This document shows, one piece after another, positions 25,000 through 35,265 of a stretch of DNA of 64,000 bases. The position numbers and the translations under genes were made by a program. A model generated the notes under the pieces. The model had not been told where the DNA came from. It saw only the letters and a list, made by a program, of their open reading frames with translations, and searched no databases. Source of the stretch: CAXXHQ01 sp963665265 (GTDB taxonomy: Bacteria; Planctomycetota; Planctomycetia; Pirellulales; Thermoguttaceae). How positions within the stretch are numbered: position 1 is the first letter of the stretch; every line of letters begins with the position of its first letter. Location of the stretch: positions 2,232,001-2,296,000 of the forward strand of contig OY762224.2 of the NCBI GenBank assembly GCA_963665265.2, given 5' to 3'.

Positions 25000-26010
25000 T
25001 CAAGTGATTTTGAGATTAAAGTTGTTGCGGGAGAGCGCCAAGCGGCGTTTTCTCTCCGCATCGTATTGAGGATCACTAGAAGTTTGCGCATGCAGGCCGT
25101 GAGCACGACTTTGAAGGGCTTGCCCGATTGTTTCAGACGTTCGTAAAACGCGCGAATCGTCGGATTGCGGAGGAGCAGCCGTCAAGTCGGCCATGTACAG
25201 CGTTTGCCTTACGTCGGCCCCGTCGCCGCGAATCGAACGCATGCCATTGAGTTTTACGCTGTCGTGATTGCAGGGTGAGAGACTGGCCAAGGCCGCGATT
25301 TGCTCGCGTTTGAGTTTGTACAACTCGGGCGGTTCGGCGAGCAAGTTCGCGTAGATGACCTCGCCCACGCCGGGAACGCTCTTGAGCAACTCGGCCTTGC
25401 GCAGCCAATCGTAGTCGTTCCAAACGATCTTTGCGATCGCTTCGTCGAATTCGGCGATTTGCGAGTTGATGAAATTAAGCGTTATTTTCAAGCTGCGACG
25501 AGCGAGCTTGGCCGAGGCGAGTCCTTTGAGTTTTGTTTTGGCGACTCGCTCATCGAGGAGTTGCCGACAACGCCGGACCGAGTCCTGCAATTCCCGCTGT
25601 TATTCCGAGGCTTTTTTGCAGGGAGCGGGACGTACTACTTCGGCGAGCCACGCCAAAATCCCGGCGTCGATGAGATCGGTTTTGGCCAACTTGCCGACGC
25701 CGTAGGCGAAGTCGTTGGTTTAGCGAGGATTGACGGCTACGTCGATTTCGGCGGTGGCGAGTCGTTCGAGTCCGCCGGTGGACGATCAACTCGATCGAAC
25801 GCGATAGAATTTTTCGCCAATTCGGCGAAACCTTCCGACGAGTTGGGAAACCGCAAGTACGTCGTTTCAGCTCCTAAGAAGGCGACGTCCAGCTTGTCCT
25901 TGGAGACGTCGATGCAGACAAATTCGAACGGAGCGAGCGCCCCTGTCTTGCGGATGCGGACTTTCCGAAGGCAGAGGTCCAAGCGACTGTTCGGGCAATT
26001 ATGTGCGCCG
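25000..26010 (-). pseudogene. Decayed IS110-family transposase
   Basis: Minus-strand pieces in order: the DEDD/RuvC-like start (FEFVCIDVSKDKLDVAFLGA, about 25,930) then LRFPNSSEGFAELAK. Next comes a segment reading AVNPR-stop-TNDFAYGVG, then KLAKTDLIDAGILAWLAEVV, where a TAA stands in place of the expected CAA for Gln. After another stop, the Transposase_20 domain follows at 25590-25000 (LLKSVPGVGEVIYANLLAE, then SVKLNGMRSIRGDGADVRQ). Premature stops and frame changes show it is inactive. The IS110 flanks cannot be fixed from one copy. Confidence 0.8.
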
Positions 26011-26269
26011 GTCGGAAGCCAAGCGTCATCCCAGGCTTCAAGTCCAAGGAGAAAACGATCTTGCAACCGGCCGTTTTTCGGTCCTTCAGGACCGAAAAAC
26101 GAAGTTTCAATGAAACTAGAATTTAATAAAAACACCGCTCATGCCTTTGAATGAAAGATACAAGGGTGAAACGAAGGAGGCAACGCAGCGCAAAGCAATT
26201 TATCTTCTTAGATTTTGGAATGAGTCAGGACTGGACTGCTAGAAACCGGAAGAAAATACGAGAATCACA

Positions 26270-26704
26270 CTATTTGATTGAATCAACAATCTCCCCAATT
26301 GTAATATCTGGCCGCCATTGTGACGCATCAAAGCCAAACCTTTCTTCGAGTCCCAATCCAAACAGCTCAAATTCCATGCAGTCGCCGCTAAACCAGGTTT
26401 TCCAGCGAGGATAGATTTCTTGATAAATATCAGCAATTCTGTCGTCTGGCAAAAACTGGTATCTACTTTCGGGATTGAATATGAAGGATTCGCAAAGTAA
26501 AGTCAAAACGGCATCCGCCGTTTCAGCGGACTTCCCCTCGTAGTCTCGTCGCCAAACGTCTTTTTGATTTGATCGACTTTGATAAAGGCTCGGAAGAGGT
26601 GAACAAAACGCTTTACCGCTTCGCCATGAATTCCAATATAACTCTGCCGCGATCAAGCCGACCGCTAAAATAACTCCAATGATGAGTAGGGCGGAAAACG
26701 ACAT
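26270..26704 (-). CDS. Hypothetical membrane-anchored protein, 144 residues
   Basis: One N-terminal membrane helix (MSFSALLIIGVILAVGLIAAELYW) and a cytoplasmic or periplasmic domain of about 115 residues. The domain is rich in acidic and aromatic residues (YPRWKTWFSGDCMEFELFG, GLEERFGFDASQWRPDITIGEIV). The domain's tail has the look of small acyl-carrier-like or immunity-like folds, but no family can be named. The start is the ATG at 26704. It is 16 bases downstream of the phosphatase gene on the same strand, so the two probably form a pair. Confidence 0.6.
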   Translation of the reverse strand: MSFSALLIIGVILAVGLIAAELYWNSWRSGKAFCSPLPSLYQSRSNQKDVWRRDYEGKSAETADAVLTLLCESFIFNPESRYQFLPDDRIADIYQEIYPRWKTWFSGDCMEFELFGLGLEERFGFDASQWRPDITIGEIVDSIK

Positions 26705-26720
26705 GCGTTCTTTTCGTAAA

Positions 26721-27158
26721 TTATTTGGAGGAGATTACTTGGAGAACCTCTCGCCACAACCCTGACGATAGATCGATCGGACGAAATTCTGAGATACGCC
26801 TCAAGCATTCTTCCGCATCGGCATGCTCGACCGTTGAAAGGGCCGCAGCTACGATAGCCGGAGAACGACTCATGCCGGCGCTGCAGAAGATCAACATCGG
26901 CATCTCAAGCTCGATTGCCGTTTTTACGCAGTTAACGGCAAGTCGAATAAGATTTGGATCGTTTCCGCCGCCGTCCAACAACGGGAACCGGAAATAAACC
27001 AATTCGCGGAGCGGCTGTAGCGGCGGTTCTTCATAAGCCAGTTGAACGACGGCGCGAATTCCGCTATCCAGAATTTCCTGAAAAGAGCGACCGTCTCCGG
27101 CGTGGCCAATCCACAAACGATACGGATTGATTTGGTTCATGGATACGCCATGCTTCAT
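26721..27158 (-). CDS. Dual-specificity protein phosphatase family protein
   Basis: The protein has 145 residues (ATG at 27158; ATG at 27140 is an equal alternative). It contains the Cys-based phosphatase signature CxxxxxR as LIFCSAGMSRSPAIVAAAL, with the catalytic Cys and Arg and the following Ser-Pro. Upstream is an N-terminal region NPYRLWIGHAGDGRSFQEI like the first strand of DSP-type enzymes. The general acid Asp is probably in LLDGGGNDPN. The family removes phosphate from Ser/Thr/Tyr or from small phosphorylated molecules. It precedes a membrane-anchored hypothetical gene and lies 74 bases from the end of serC on the same strand. Confidence 0.82.
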   Translation of the reverse strand: MKHGVSMNQINPYRLWIGHAGDGRSFQEILDSGIRAVVQLAYEEPPLQPLRELVYFRFPLLDGGGNDPNLIRLAVNCVKTAIELEMPMLIFCSAGMSRSPAIVAAALSTVEHADAEECLRRISEFRPIDLSSGLWREVLQVISSK

Positions 27159-27231
27159 GAACGATGAAAAAACGCATTACGCTCCGATCTCCGGAAAGCC
27201 CGAGGATCGAAGCGTTAAATAGGCGTCTAAG

Positions 27232-28329
27232 TTAGCTATTCTTCGCGCGGAAGTCGTGCATGAAGTCGGCGAGCATTTGGACTCCTTCACGCGGCATGGC
27301 GTTGTAGATCGACGCCCGGCAACCGCCGACCGAACGATGGCCTTTCAACTCGCACAGACCGCGCTCGGCCGCCTGCTTGAGGAACGGCTCTTCAAACTCG
27401 GTCTTCGCCAAACGGAACGGAACGTTCATCGGCGAACGGCATTCCTTCTCGGCATGCGGCAAGTAGAATCCGTCGGAATGATCGATTTCGTCGTAGAGCA
27501 GCTTCGCTTTCGACTGATTAAGCGAAGCCATTTTGGCCAAGCCGCCGACGTCGTTCAAAATCCAATCGGTGACCAGCTTGACCATGTAGATCGGGAAAGT
27601 CGGAGGCGTGTTCAACAACGATTTGCCTTCGGCGAACACTTTGTAATTGACCAGCGACGGGAGATTGGCCGGCGACTTTTCGATAAGGTCGTCGCGGATA
27701 ATCACGATCGTTACGCCCGCCGGGCCGGCGTTTTTCTGAGCGCAAGCGAAAATCATTCCGTACTTCGACACGTCGATCGGTCGCGAAAGGATGTCGGACG
27801 ACATATCGCAGATCAACGGAACGGAGCCGAAGGCCGGTTCGGTCTGGTATTGAACGCCTTGGATCGTTTCATTCGAAGCGGTATAGACGTAAGCGGCGTC
27901 GGGATTCAGCTTCAGCTCGTCTTGTTTCGGAATGCGGTTGAAGTTCGTCGGCTTGCCGTCCCATGCGACGTTGACCGACAGCCCTTGAAGCTTCGCTTCG
28001 TCGAACGCCTTTTTGCTCCAAGTGCCGGTGACGACGTAATCGGCCGACTTACCCGAGTCACGGAGCAAGTTCATCGGAATGACGCCGAACTGGAACAAGG
28101 CGCCGCCCTGCATGAACAAGACGCGGTAGTTGTCGGGAATGCCGAGCAACGTGCGGAGGTTGGCCTCGGCGTCGTTGATAATTTTGTCGAAGGCCTTCGA
28201 GCGATGACTAATTTCCAAAATGGAGATGCCGACGCCGGGGAGCGACACAAGGTCGCGCTGGGCGGCTTCCAGAACCGGAAGCGGTAAAACGGCAGGACCA
28301 GGCGAAAAATTGTACACTCGCTTTTCCAT
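27232..28329 (-). CDS. serC: Phosphoserine aminotransferase SerC
   Basis: PLP-dependent transaminase of serine and pyridoxal phosphate biosynthesis: it converts 3-phosphohydroxypyruvate and glutamate to phosphoserine and 2-oxoglutarate in the cytoplasm. The ATG at 28329 (MEKRVYNFSPGPAVLPLPVL) has an AAGGA site upstream; a longer frame to 28380 exists but adds nothing family-like. The N-terminal NFSPGPAVLP and ISILEISHRSKAFDKII, the GGALFQFGVIPMNLL block, the PLP Lys in FACAQKNAGPAGVTIVI and the C-terminal RASIYNAMPREGVQML are all diagnostic. About 365 residues, normal length. It shares the strand with the phosphatase gene downstream. Confidence 0.96.
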   Translation of the reverse strand: MEKRVYNFSPGPAVLPLPVLEAAQRDLVSLPGVGISILEISHRSKAFDKIINDAEANLRTLLGIPDNYRVLFMQGGALFQFGVIPMNLLRDSGKSADYVVTGTWSKKAFDEAKLQGLSVNVAWDGKPTNFNRIPKQDELKLNPDAAYVYTASNETIQGVQYQTEPAFGSVPLICDMSSDILSRPIDVSKYGMIFACAQKNAGPAGVTIVIIRDDLIEKSPANLPSLVNYKVFAEGKSLLNTPPTFPIYMVKLVTDWILNDVGGLAKMASLNQSKAKLLYDEIDHSDGFYLPHAEKECRSPMNVPFRLAKTEFEEPFLKQAAERGLCELKGHRSVGGCRASIYNAMPREGVQMLADFMHDFRAKNS

Positions 28330-28844
28330 TGGAATAATCCTTCTCTTTTTGGGCCAGGCTTCCCGACGATCCGACCCCAAATCATGGTTGTCAGATATAA
28401 CGTCGCAGTTCCTTCAAGTCTAACGAAAAATGCCCCGCTGTCCATATCCCCGGAAACCCGAAAAGCTTGGCGGCGCAAGAGATTGCGTCAAACTCAGGCC
28501 GAGCCGCCGGTTGGCCGAAATCCTACGGGAATTTACGGTTGGTTTTTCGTCCAAAAAACCTTCCCCCCCTAGATGGGAGGCTATACTTGTAGTGGCGTAA
28601 TTCGCCGCCGCTTTTCATGGATAAACTTTTCACAGCTAACGGGTTTTACCATTGCCAGAACGCGATAAATGGCAGTATTCTAATCGACATTGAGAGGTCT
28701 CCGCGAAATTTACGCCTCCGTCGACAGCCGTTCACGCGGAAGCAGTCGCGTTTTTCCAACCGAGGAAATTCGTTTCGAGGCGCAATTTCCATGACAGGTA
28801 TCGTTTAAATAAAGACTGGGCAATTGCAACAAGGGTTTTCATTC
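28330..28844. other. Intergenic region between serC and sppA
   Basis: 515 bases holding the divergent promoters of serC (minus) and sppA (plus). A small frame at 28617-28808 has no motif or ribosome-binding site. Nothing else supported. Confidence 0.4.
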
Positions 28845-31073
28845 ATGCGCAGAGTTACGCTATTCGGCGTCGTCGCTTGTCTATCCGTTTTGTTTGCGAG
28901 CTTAGCGCTCCGCGCGGAACCGACCCCTTCCGATTCAAAGGCGTCGGAAACGAAGTCGGTTCAAACGACCGTCGGCTCGGCAGCCTCGCAAGTCACACCG
29001 ACCGGTTCGACCGCAATTACCGTCACGGCTTCGGGTTCGGGGGCGGCGGAGCAAAAGTCCGACGCAACTAAGAAAGACGAACCGGCGAAAATCGAAGCCG
29101 CCACGAAGCCCGTCGATACGAAAGCGACTGACGCCAAGCCGGACGAAAAGAAGCCGGCCGAGACGAAAGAGTCGAAGACCGACGTAAAAGCGACCGACGC
29201 AAAGGCGGCCGATTCAAAAGCCGTCGCTGAGAAATCGACGGAAGCGAAAACCGCCGACGCCAAAAAGAGCGACGATCGAAAAGAAGAGAAAAAAGCGGAG
29301 GAAAAATCTTCGCTTCGTAACTTAGTGAACAAATATAAGAAAGTATCCAAAACCGGCACAACGGCCGTCGCCGCGAAAGACGCGACGAAGGGGGAAAAGA
29401 ACAAGAAGACGAACGTCGTTCTCCTCCGCATCGACGGCGAGTATCCCGAGGGAGCGACTCCGCCCGGCCTATTCTCCGAAATACGTCCATCGCTTTCCGG
29501 CCTAGTAAGCAAGTTGGACGCCGCCGCTACCGATTCGGAAGTTTCCGCCGTATGGTTGCAAATTGAAAACTCGGCGTTAGGGCGAGGAAAAATTGACGAA
29601 GTTCGCCGCGCGATCGCGCGAATTCGCAAGGCCAACAAACCGGTCATCGCTCAATTGACTTCAGCCGAGGGCGGACAATATCTGCTCGCCTCGGCCTGCG
29701 ACGAAGTGATTATGCCCGAGTCGGGAATGCTGATTATTCCCGGCGTTCGCATGGAATTCACCTTCGTAAAAGGCCTACTCGATAAATTAGGCCTCCGATT
29801 CGACGCCTTGCAAATGGGCAAATTTAAAGGCGCCGCCGAACCGATGACACGCGACGCCATGAGTCCCGAGTTGCGTGAAAGCATGGAGTCGCTAGTCGAC
29901 GACGTTTATCAAGATATGGTCGCCACGATCGTCGCCGATCGCAATTTAAAAGACTATCAAGTGAAGACGCTGATCGATCAAGGACTTTTCTCGGCAAGAA
30001 TGGCCGAACGAGCGAAACTGATCGATCGCATCGCTTATAGCGATCAAGTCGAAGACGTCATCAAAGAGAAACTGAAGGCGAAGTCGATCAACGTCATTAA
30101 GGACTACAAGAAGCGTCGAGTGGACGCCGATTTCTCCGGCATCAGCGGAATGATGAAGCTGATGGGCGCGATGATGGGCGAAAAACCGTCGCAAGCGTCG
30201 TCAAACAAGCAAAAAATCGCCGTGATTTACGCTGTCGGCGAAATCGTGGACGGCAAAAGCGAGTCGAGCATGTTCGGTTCGTCGAACGTCGGCTCGCAAA
30301 CCATGATCGCGGCGATCCGCGAGGCGGAGGCCGATCCGAAGGTCGTCGCCGTGGTCATGCGCGTCGATAGCCCCGGCGGCTCGGCTATTGCCAGCGATTT
30401 GATTTGGCGCGAGACGCAACGCCTGTCGAAGCCATATATCGCAAGCATGGGCGACGTCGCGGCGAGCGGCGGATACTATATTTCGATGGGCGCCAAGAAG
30501 ATATTCGCCACTCCTTCGACGATCACCGGCTCGATCGGCGTGATCGGCGGCAAATTAGTCGTGGGCGGCCTGTACGAAAAAGTCGGCCTGAAGGCCGAAG
30601 TGATTAGCCGCGGCGCAAACAGCGGATCGCTTTCCTCGTTGAACGAGTTTTCGGCCGACGAAAAACGGGCGTGGACCGATTTGCTCAAAGAGACTTACTC
30701 TCAATTCGTCGGTAAAGCGGCTAAGGGACGCGGATTGTCGTTTGAAAAGCTGGACGCGATGGCGCAAGGCCGAGTTTATTCCGGTATGACTGCGAAGAAA
30801 CTCGGACTGATCGACGATTTCGGCGGTTTGGGCGACGCGATCGTCGCCGCCAAAGAGTCGGCCGGTTTGAAGGCCGACGCCGACGTCGAAATCATCACCC
30901 TGCCGCAGCCGAAAACGATCTTCGAGCAGTTATTCGGCGATCCGACCGCTTCGGCCGACCTCGACTCGAAACTTGGTCCCGAATTCAAGGCCGTTCGCCA
31001 AGCGGCTTCGTTGCGGAAGATGCTTTCGGAACGAGTCCTGCTTTGGATGCCTTACGACGTTGAATTGAAATAA
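28845..31073 (+). CDS. sppA: Signal peptide peptidase SppA (protease IV), 67K type
   Basis: A membrane serine protease that breaks down cleaved signal peptides. I chose the ATG at 28845 with AAGGG upstream; the TTG at 28824 is in frame but weak. A signal sequence or anchor (TLFGVVACLSVLFASLALRAE) is followed by about 110 residues of low-complexity Lys/Ala/Asp/Thr/Glu linker. Two tandem SppA/Clp-like domains come next. The catalytic dyad of the family is present: Lys328 in QMGKFKGAAEPM and Ser541 in GDVAASGGYYISMG. SIGVIGGKLVVGGL follows the serine as expected. About 742 residues, long for the family because of the linker. It is followed at 52 bases by a convergent histidine kinase gene. Confidence 0.93.
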   Translation: MRRVTLFGVVACLSVLFASLALRAEPTPSDSKASETKSVQTTVGSAASQVTPTGSTAITVTASGSGAAEQKSDATKKDEPAKIEAATKPVDTKATDAKPDEKKPAETKESKTDVKATDAKAADSKAVAEKSTEAKTADAKKSDDRKEEKKAEEKSSLRNLVNKYKKVSKTGTTAVAAKDATKGEKNKKTNVVLLRIDGEYPEGATPPGLFSEIRPSLSGLVSKLDAAATDSEVSAVWLQIENSALGRGKIDEVRRAIARIRKANKPVIAQLTSAEGGQYLLASACDEVIMPESGMLIIPGVRMEFTFVKGLLDKLGLRFDALQMGKFKGAAEPMTRDAMSPELRESMESLVDDVYQDMVATIVADRNLKDYQVKTLIDQGLFSARMAERAKLIDRIAYSDQVEDVIKEKLKAKSINVIKDYKKRRVDADFSGISGMMKLMGAMMGEKPSQASSNKQKIAVIYAVGEIVDGKSESSMFGSSNVGSQTMIAAIREAEADPKVVAVVMRVDSPGGSAIASDLIWRETQRLSKPYIASMGDVAASGGYYISMGAKKIFATPSTITGSIGVIGGKLVVGGLYEKVGLKAEVISRGANSGSLSSLNEFSADEKRAWTDLLKETYSQFVGKAAKGRGLSFEKLDAMAQGRVYSGMTAKKLGLIDDFGGLGDAIVAAKESAGLKADADVEIITLPQPKTIFEQLFGDPTASADLDSKLGPEFKAVRQAASLRKMLSERVLLWMPYDVELK

Positions 31074-31125
31074 CGTCGCGAAAGAGTTAATGTGTATCGC
31101 CGACCGTGGAAGGCTTGGCCGCTTT

Positions 31126-34100
31126 CTACGGTCGCGTCATTTCTTGCTTGGAGAATTGAGCGGCGCGAGATTTCTCGGCGTAATCGGCTACCGTCGCGAG
31201 AAGCTTCCGGCGCTCAATCGGCTTAGTCAAGTAATCATCGCAACCGTCTCGCATGCACTCGTCTATTGACTCTTGCATGGCATGCGCCGAGAGAGCGATG
31301 ATCGGTTTGCGGCAGCCGCCAGCCCGTAAGGCCTGCGTCGTCTCGTGTCCGTCCATCACCGGCATTTGCACGTCCATGAGAATAAGATCGAAACCCGAGC
31401 CGTCGAATTCCGAGCTTGAATCGGAATTGGTAGGCTCTAAACCTCGTGATTTTCGAACCAACTCCAAAGCCTCTGCTCCGTTCGAGGCGATCGTCACATC
31501 TGCGCCCGCCTTTCGTAAAATCATAGAGATGAGCCGCTGATTGTCCAATCCGTCTTCGACGAGCAAGATGCGACAATCCAAGGCCGCCGGTGCGACCGAG
31601 TCCGAGGTTTCGTCGACGGTCGGGCCGGTAAACGCCGCCTCGCTCGGATTTTCAATGCGAGGAACGCCGTCGATCGGCCCGCTAGGAACTTTTAACTCAA
31701 ATACGCTGCCGCACTTCGGCATGCTGCGGACTGAAATGTCGCCGCCAAGCATTTGCGCAAGGCGTTGACTAATCATCAGACCGAGTCCAGTGCCGCCGAA
31801 ACGCCGCGTCGTTGAACTGTCGGCTTGGCTAAACGGCTTGAAAAGTTTCTTCAATTGCGACTCGGTGATGCCGATGCCGGTGTCTTCAACGCGAAAGAAC
31901 AAGTTGGTCTCCGTCGCGTCGGGATCGTCGGAACCGATGACCAAGTTGACGCTCCCCGACTCAGTGAACTTAATCGCGTTTCCCACGAGGTTAAGTAAAA
32001 TTTGCCGCAGCCGCATGGGATCGGTGACGATCGCCTCGGGAACGGGCGTCAAATAGTGAACGTTCAGACTCAAGCCTTTCGACTGTGCGCGAACCCGCAT
32101 TAACGACGCCGTCTCCGACGCGATTTGGCACGGTGAGCAATGAGTTTTTTCGACTTCGAATTTTCCCGCCTCGATTTTCGAGATATCGAGTATGTCGTTG
32201 ATGATGCGGAGCAAATGCTCGCCGTTTCGCTTGACCGTCTGGGCGGCGTCTTGCGACTCCGGATCGCTCGCTTTTTCCAAGAGCGTTTCGGTAAATCCTA
32301 TGATTGCCGTTAAAGGCGTTCGAATTTCATGACTCATATTCGCGAGAAACTCGCTTTTCGCTCGTGCGGCCGACTCGGCCTTTTCTTTCGCCGCACGCAA
32401 CTCCTCCTCGGCCTTTTTCATTTCCGTCACGTCGGTCATCACAGTTACGATCCCTGCGACGCGTCCTTGCGCGTCGTGATAGGCGACCTTATGATAAAAG
32501 ACGTTGCACATGTCTCCGGTGACGAGGTTTTTAATGCCCGTTTCGCAAAGCTGAACCGATTGCCCTCGGAGAACTTCCGCGTCGAGAGCCTGATAGTGTT
32601 CGGCTTTCTCGCTGTCAAACAAATCAATGATCAGATGCCCGACCACTTGCTCCTTAGAAACGCCCAGCATTTTAAGGAATGCTTCATTGCAGCCAAGGCA
32701 ACGCCCGTCGACGTCTTTATAAAGGATGGCGCTGGGAATGGCCTCGATGAGAGTTTCCATGAAATTGAGCTGCTCCCGCTGCTTTCGCTCCATCTTCAAA
32801 CGATCGGCGACGTCGCGCGCCACAGCGACGATGATCGGCTTGCCGTCGATATGCAATCCGCGATCGACCACCTCAAGCGGAAAGAACGTGCCGTCGCGCC
32901 GGCGGCAACGCGCTTGAAGTTTTCCGATTTTTCCTTCGCCGTTTAGAAGCGAATCATAGTATTTCTCAATGCGTTCTCTGCGATACGGAAGCACGTCTTG
33001 AGGGCCCATTCGCAGAAACTCTTCTCGAGAATAGCCGAGATTGTCGCACATCGATTGGTTCACATAAGCGAACGTCATCGTCTCGCGATCTACAAGCAGC
33101 ATGCTATCAGGCGAGCAATCTAATGCGTAGTGAAGTTGCAATACTTTTTCTTCGGCCCTGGCGCGCGCGATCGCTTCGGACACGTAAACAGAAAGCGACT
33201 CGACCGCATGCTTGTCCGCCTGAGTAAATCCGTCGCGTTTGTTCGCCAAAGCGATGACCCCTCCGACCGAACCCGCGATGCGAATCGGAACGCCAAGGAA
33301 GTTTTCCACGGCGAAATGTCCCTCGGGAACGCCGACCGATTCGTAATCGATGTCGGGATGATTGACGATCGTTGAAGCGCCTTCTCGAATCGGGCGTCCT
33401 AAAAAACTTGTCAATTTGAGATTGTGGGCGTTTCGCGGAGAACCGTCAGGCGCTCCGCAGGCCGCCGCGGCGCTCGCGCTAATCGCCAAGGTGTCTAATT
33501 CTTCTTGATCGTTTATCTCGCCAATAAAACCGTAAGGAGCGCCAGTTAAAGACTCGGCTGCCGTTAAGCAGGACTCGGCGATCTCGTTGACGCTTTTTCC
33601 CGCCAAGCTGCTTTGGAAGATTTTATTTAATTGTTCGAGAAATACGTTTTGACGCTTCACGTCAAGTTGTTCGCGTTTTCGTTCGGTGATGTCGCGAGCG
33701 ATCGCCGATAAATACTCGACTTTTCCTTGGGGCGTTTTATGCGCGGCCAATGCGAACGATACGTCCAATTCGCTCCCGTCTCCAAGTATGATCGTCGAAT
33801 CCCCCTGCCAATAGCCGGTGCGAACTGCCGTGGGAAGCGCCACTTCGGCGAAATGCCTTTTTGTGCGATCAGAAAGAAAATCGCTAATATTGCGTTTTGA
33901 AAGCGACTCTTCGTAAGGAATATTGAACAACCGACGGCCGGCGGGATTCAAATACGTGAATCGCCCTCGTGAATCGGCGATGCCCGCAATGTCGGGCGTC
34001 GAATCAATAATCGACCGCAATCGCGAAGCGGTCCGCTCCGCGTCTCGTTTGGCGTCCAGAACTGAACGCCCTTCTTTTTTGACCGCCCGCAATTGCCTTG

Positions 34101-34329
34101 AAAGCCGATGCACAATGCGAGCGAGAATGCCGAAAGCAATGACCGCGAGCGACGCCACGATCAGCGCGAAATATGAATCGTGCAACGTCTCCGAAATCGC
34201 TCCGTCAAATCCGAGAAATAAGCCCAATGCGCCATGGCGTGAAACGACCGCGACGAGCGACGTCAATACGACGCCAATCGCTATGCCGACAATGAGCGTC
34301 TGGTATTTGCTTCTTCCTCGATAGCGCAT
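31126..34329 (-). CDS. Hybrid sensor histidine kinase / response regulator with PAS and GAF domains
   Basis: The protein has 1,067 residues. Two membrane helices (about 10-35 and 50-72) precede PAS1 (RSIIDSTPDIAGIADSRGRF), GAF (ESCLTAAESLTGAPYGFIGE), PAS2 and PAS3. HisKA follows with the phospho-acceptor in FLANMSHEIRTPLTAIIG (His667). The HATPase_c domain has NAIKFTESGSVNLVIG, DTGIGITESQ and GGTGLGLMISQRLA. The C-terminal receiver domain has the acceptor Asp986 in LILMDVQMPVMDGHE and Lys in YLTKPIERRK. A phosphorelay protein probably senses a redox, ligand or small-molecule signal through its GAF/PAS domains. The partner is not adjacent; the nearest regulator is the CheY-like protein at 43394. 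Start ATG at 34329. Confidence 0.93.
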   Translation of the reverse strand: MRYRGRSKYQTLIVGIAIGVVLTSLVAVVSRHGALGLFLGFDGAISETLHDSYFALIVASLAVIAFGILARIVHRLSRQLRAVKKEGRSVLDAKRDAERTASRLRSIIDSTPDIAGIADSRGRFTYLNPAGRRLFNIPYEESLSKRNISDFLSDRTKRHFAEVALPTAVRTGYWQGDSTIILGDGSELDVSFALAAHKTPQGKVEYLSAIARDITERKREQLDVKRQNVFLEQLNKIFQSSLAGKSVNEIAESCLTAAESLTGAPYGFIGEINDQEELDTLAISASAAAACGAPDGSPRNAHNLKLTSFLGRPIREGASTIVNHPDIDYESVGVPEGHFAVENFLGVPIRIAGSVGGVIALANKRDGFTQADKHAVESLSVYVSEAIARARAEEKVLQLHYALDCSPDSMLLVDRETMTFAYVNQSMCDNLGYSREEFLRMGPQDVLPYRRERIEKYYDSLLNGEGKIGKLQARCRRRDGTFFPLEVVDRGLHIDGKPIIVAVARDVADRLKMERKQREQLNFMETLIEAIPSAILYKDVDGRCLGCNEAFLKMLGVSKEQVVGHLIIDLFDSEKAEHYQALDAEVLRGQSVQLCETGIKNLVTGDMCNVFYHKVAYHDAQGRVAGIVTVMTDVTEMKKAEEELRAAKEKAESAARAKSEFLANMSHEIRTPLTAIIGFTETLLEKASDPESQDAAQTVKRNGEHLLRIINDILDISKIEAGKFEVEKTHCSPCQIASETASLMRVRAQSKGLSLNVHYLTPVPEAIVTDPMRLRQILLNLVGNAIKFTESGSVNLVIGSDDPDATETNLFFRVEDTGIGITESQLKKLFKPFSQADSSTTRRFGGTGLGLMISQRLAQMLGGDISVRSMPKCGSVFELKVPSGPIDGVPRIENPSEAAFTGPTVDETSDSVAPAALDCRILLVEDGLDNQRLISMILRKAGADVTIASNGAEALELVRKSRGLEPTNSDSSSEFDGSGFDLILMDVQMPVMDGHETTQALRAGGCRKPIIALSAHAMQESIDECMRDGCDDYLTKPIERRKLLATVADYAEKSRAAQFSKQEMTRP

Positions 34330-34581
34330 TCCGAACGTCCAAGCATTTTAAGCCCTTGCATAGGTCGAAAGCGAAAGGCATTGACGCATATGCAAATCTT
34401 TTCAAGATTACGTTTTAGAAAGCGTGAAGGCGCAAAAAATACGAACCGGTGAAGCGAACGCCTCTTCCTTTAGAAAGCTCTACATCCGTTAGAATCGGCA
34501 GAGAGAATCGCCTTAATTGCATAGACTACGTACTTCGCGCGCAACGAGCGATTCAAACGTCTCACTCGTCTCGAAAAAGCC

Positions 34582-35265
34582 TTACGCTTTTCCCTTTTCC
34601 AGCTTTTCTTCGGCGGCCGGTTTGCGGCTGTAATGCGGCACAAGTTGGAACGGGTCGTCGCGTCGGCCCGCCGCATATTCCCTTTCCGCCACTTGCGCCA
34701 CGAATCGCGCCCGAGGAGCCCACAGCTTTTCCGGCGCAATCAGCGTGCCGACGGGAATCTCTTCTCGAATTTTCCGAAGAATAGGCCCCGCGATCATCGC
34801 ATCATTCGGCAATTGCGCGAGCCAGGAGGCGATTGATTCGAGACGCTCCGGTTCGACAATCTCAAAAACGCCCGTCGCATTTCGGCGAAAACGCGATAGA
34901 GAAATGTCGCCGCGCTGGGCGTCCATGACGGCAATCAAGTCGTTTACGTCGTCCGGCGCCGCATCTGCGATTACTGCCAGCGTATTTACGCCCAAGACCT
35001 CAGTTCCCGCGGCATAGGCGAAAGTCTTGGCCGTCGTTACCCCCACACGCAGCCCGGTAAAAGAGCCTGGCCCGACTGTTACGGCCGTCAATTGCACGTC
35101 GCCAGGACGCCACCCGACTTCTTCAAGCAAAGCCGTAATGGCCGGAGCCAACGCCTGGGCGCTCCTCTGCGATTGATCTAAATCTAATTCCCTTATGAGC
35201 TTACCGCTCGACCATGCGGCCACGCTCCCCGATAATTCGCTCGTCTCTAATGCTAAAATATTCAT
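34582..35265 (-). CDS. tsaB: tRNA threonylcarbamoyladenosine biosynthesis protein TsaB
   Basis: TsaB is the inactive partner that helps TsaD transfer threonylcarbamoyl to A37 of ANN-decoding tRNAs. The protein (227 residues from the ATG at 35265) starts MNILALETSELSGSVAAW, the ASKHA ATPase-like phosphate 1 strand. It contains QRSAQALAPAITALLEEVGW, VGPGSFTGLRVGVTTAKTFA and VIMDAQRGDI-like DAQRGDISLSRF, all typical of TsaB. The frame is open to 35301, but the family start is the ATG at 35265. It lies between the histidine kinase gene (same strand) and the divergent metallophosphoesterase gene. Confidence 0.93.
   Translation of the reverse strand: MNILALETSELSGSVAAWSSGKLIRELDLDQSQRSAQALAPAITALLEEVGWRPGDVQLTAVTVGPGSFTGLRVGVTTAKTFAYAAGTEVLGVNTLAVIADAAPDDVNDLIAVMDAQRGDISLSRFRRNATGVFEIVEPERLESIASWLAQLPNDAMIAGPILRKIREEIPVGTLIAPEKLWAPRARFVAQVAEREYAAGRRDDPFQLVPHYSRKPAAEEKLEKGKA

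Noticed and set aside
27256..28287. 343-codon open frame on the plus strand
   Set aside because: It lies exactly antisense to serC, whose motifs are certain. Its Val/Arg-rich product is typical of the opposite strand of a codon-biased gene.
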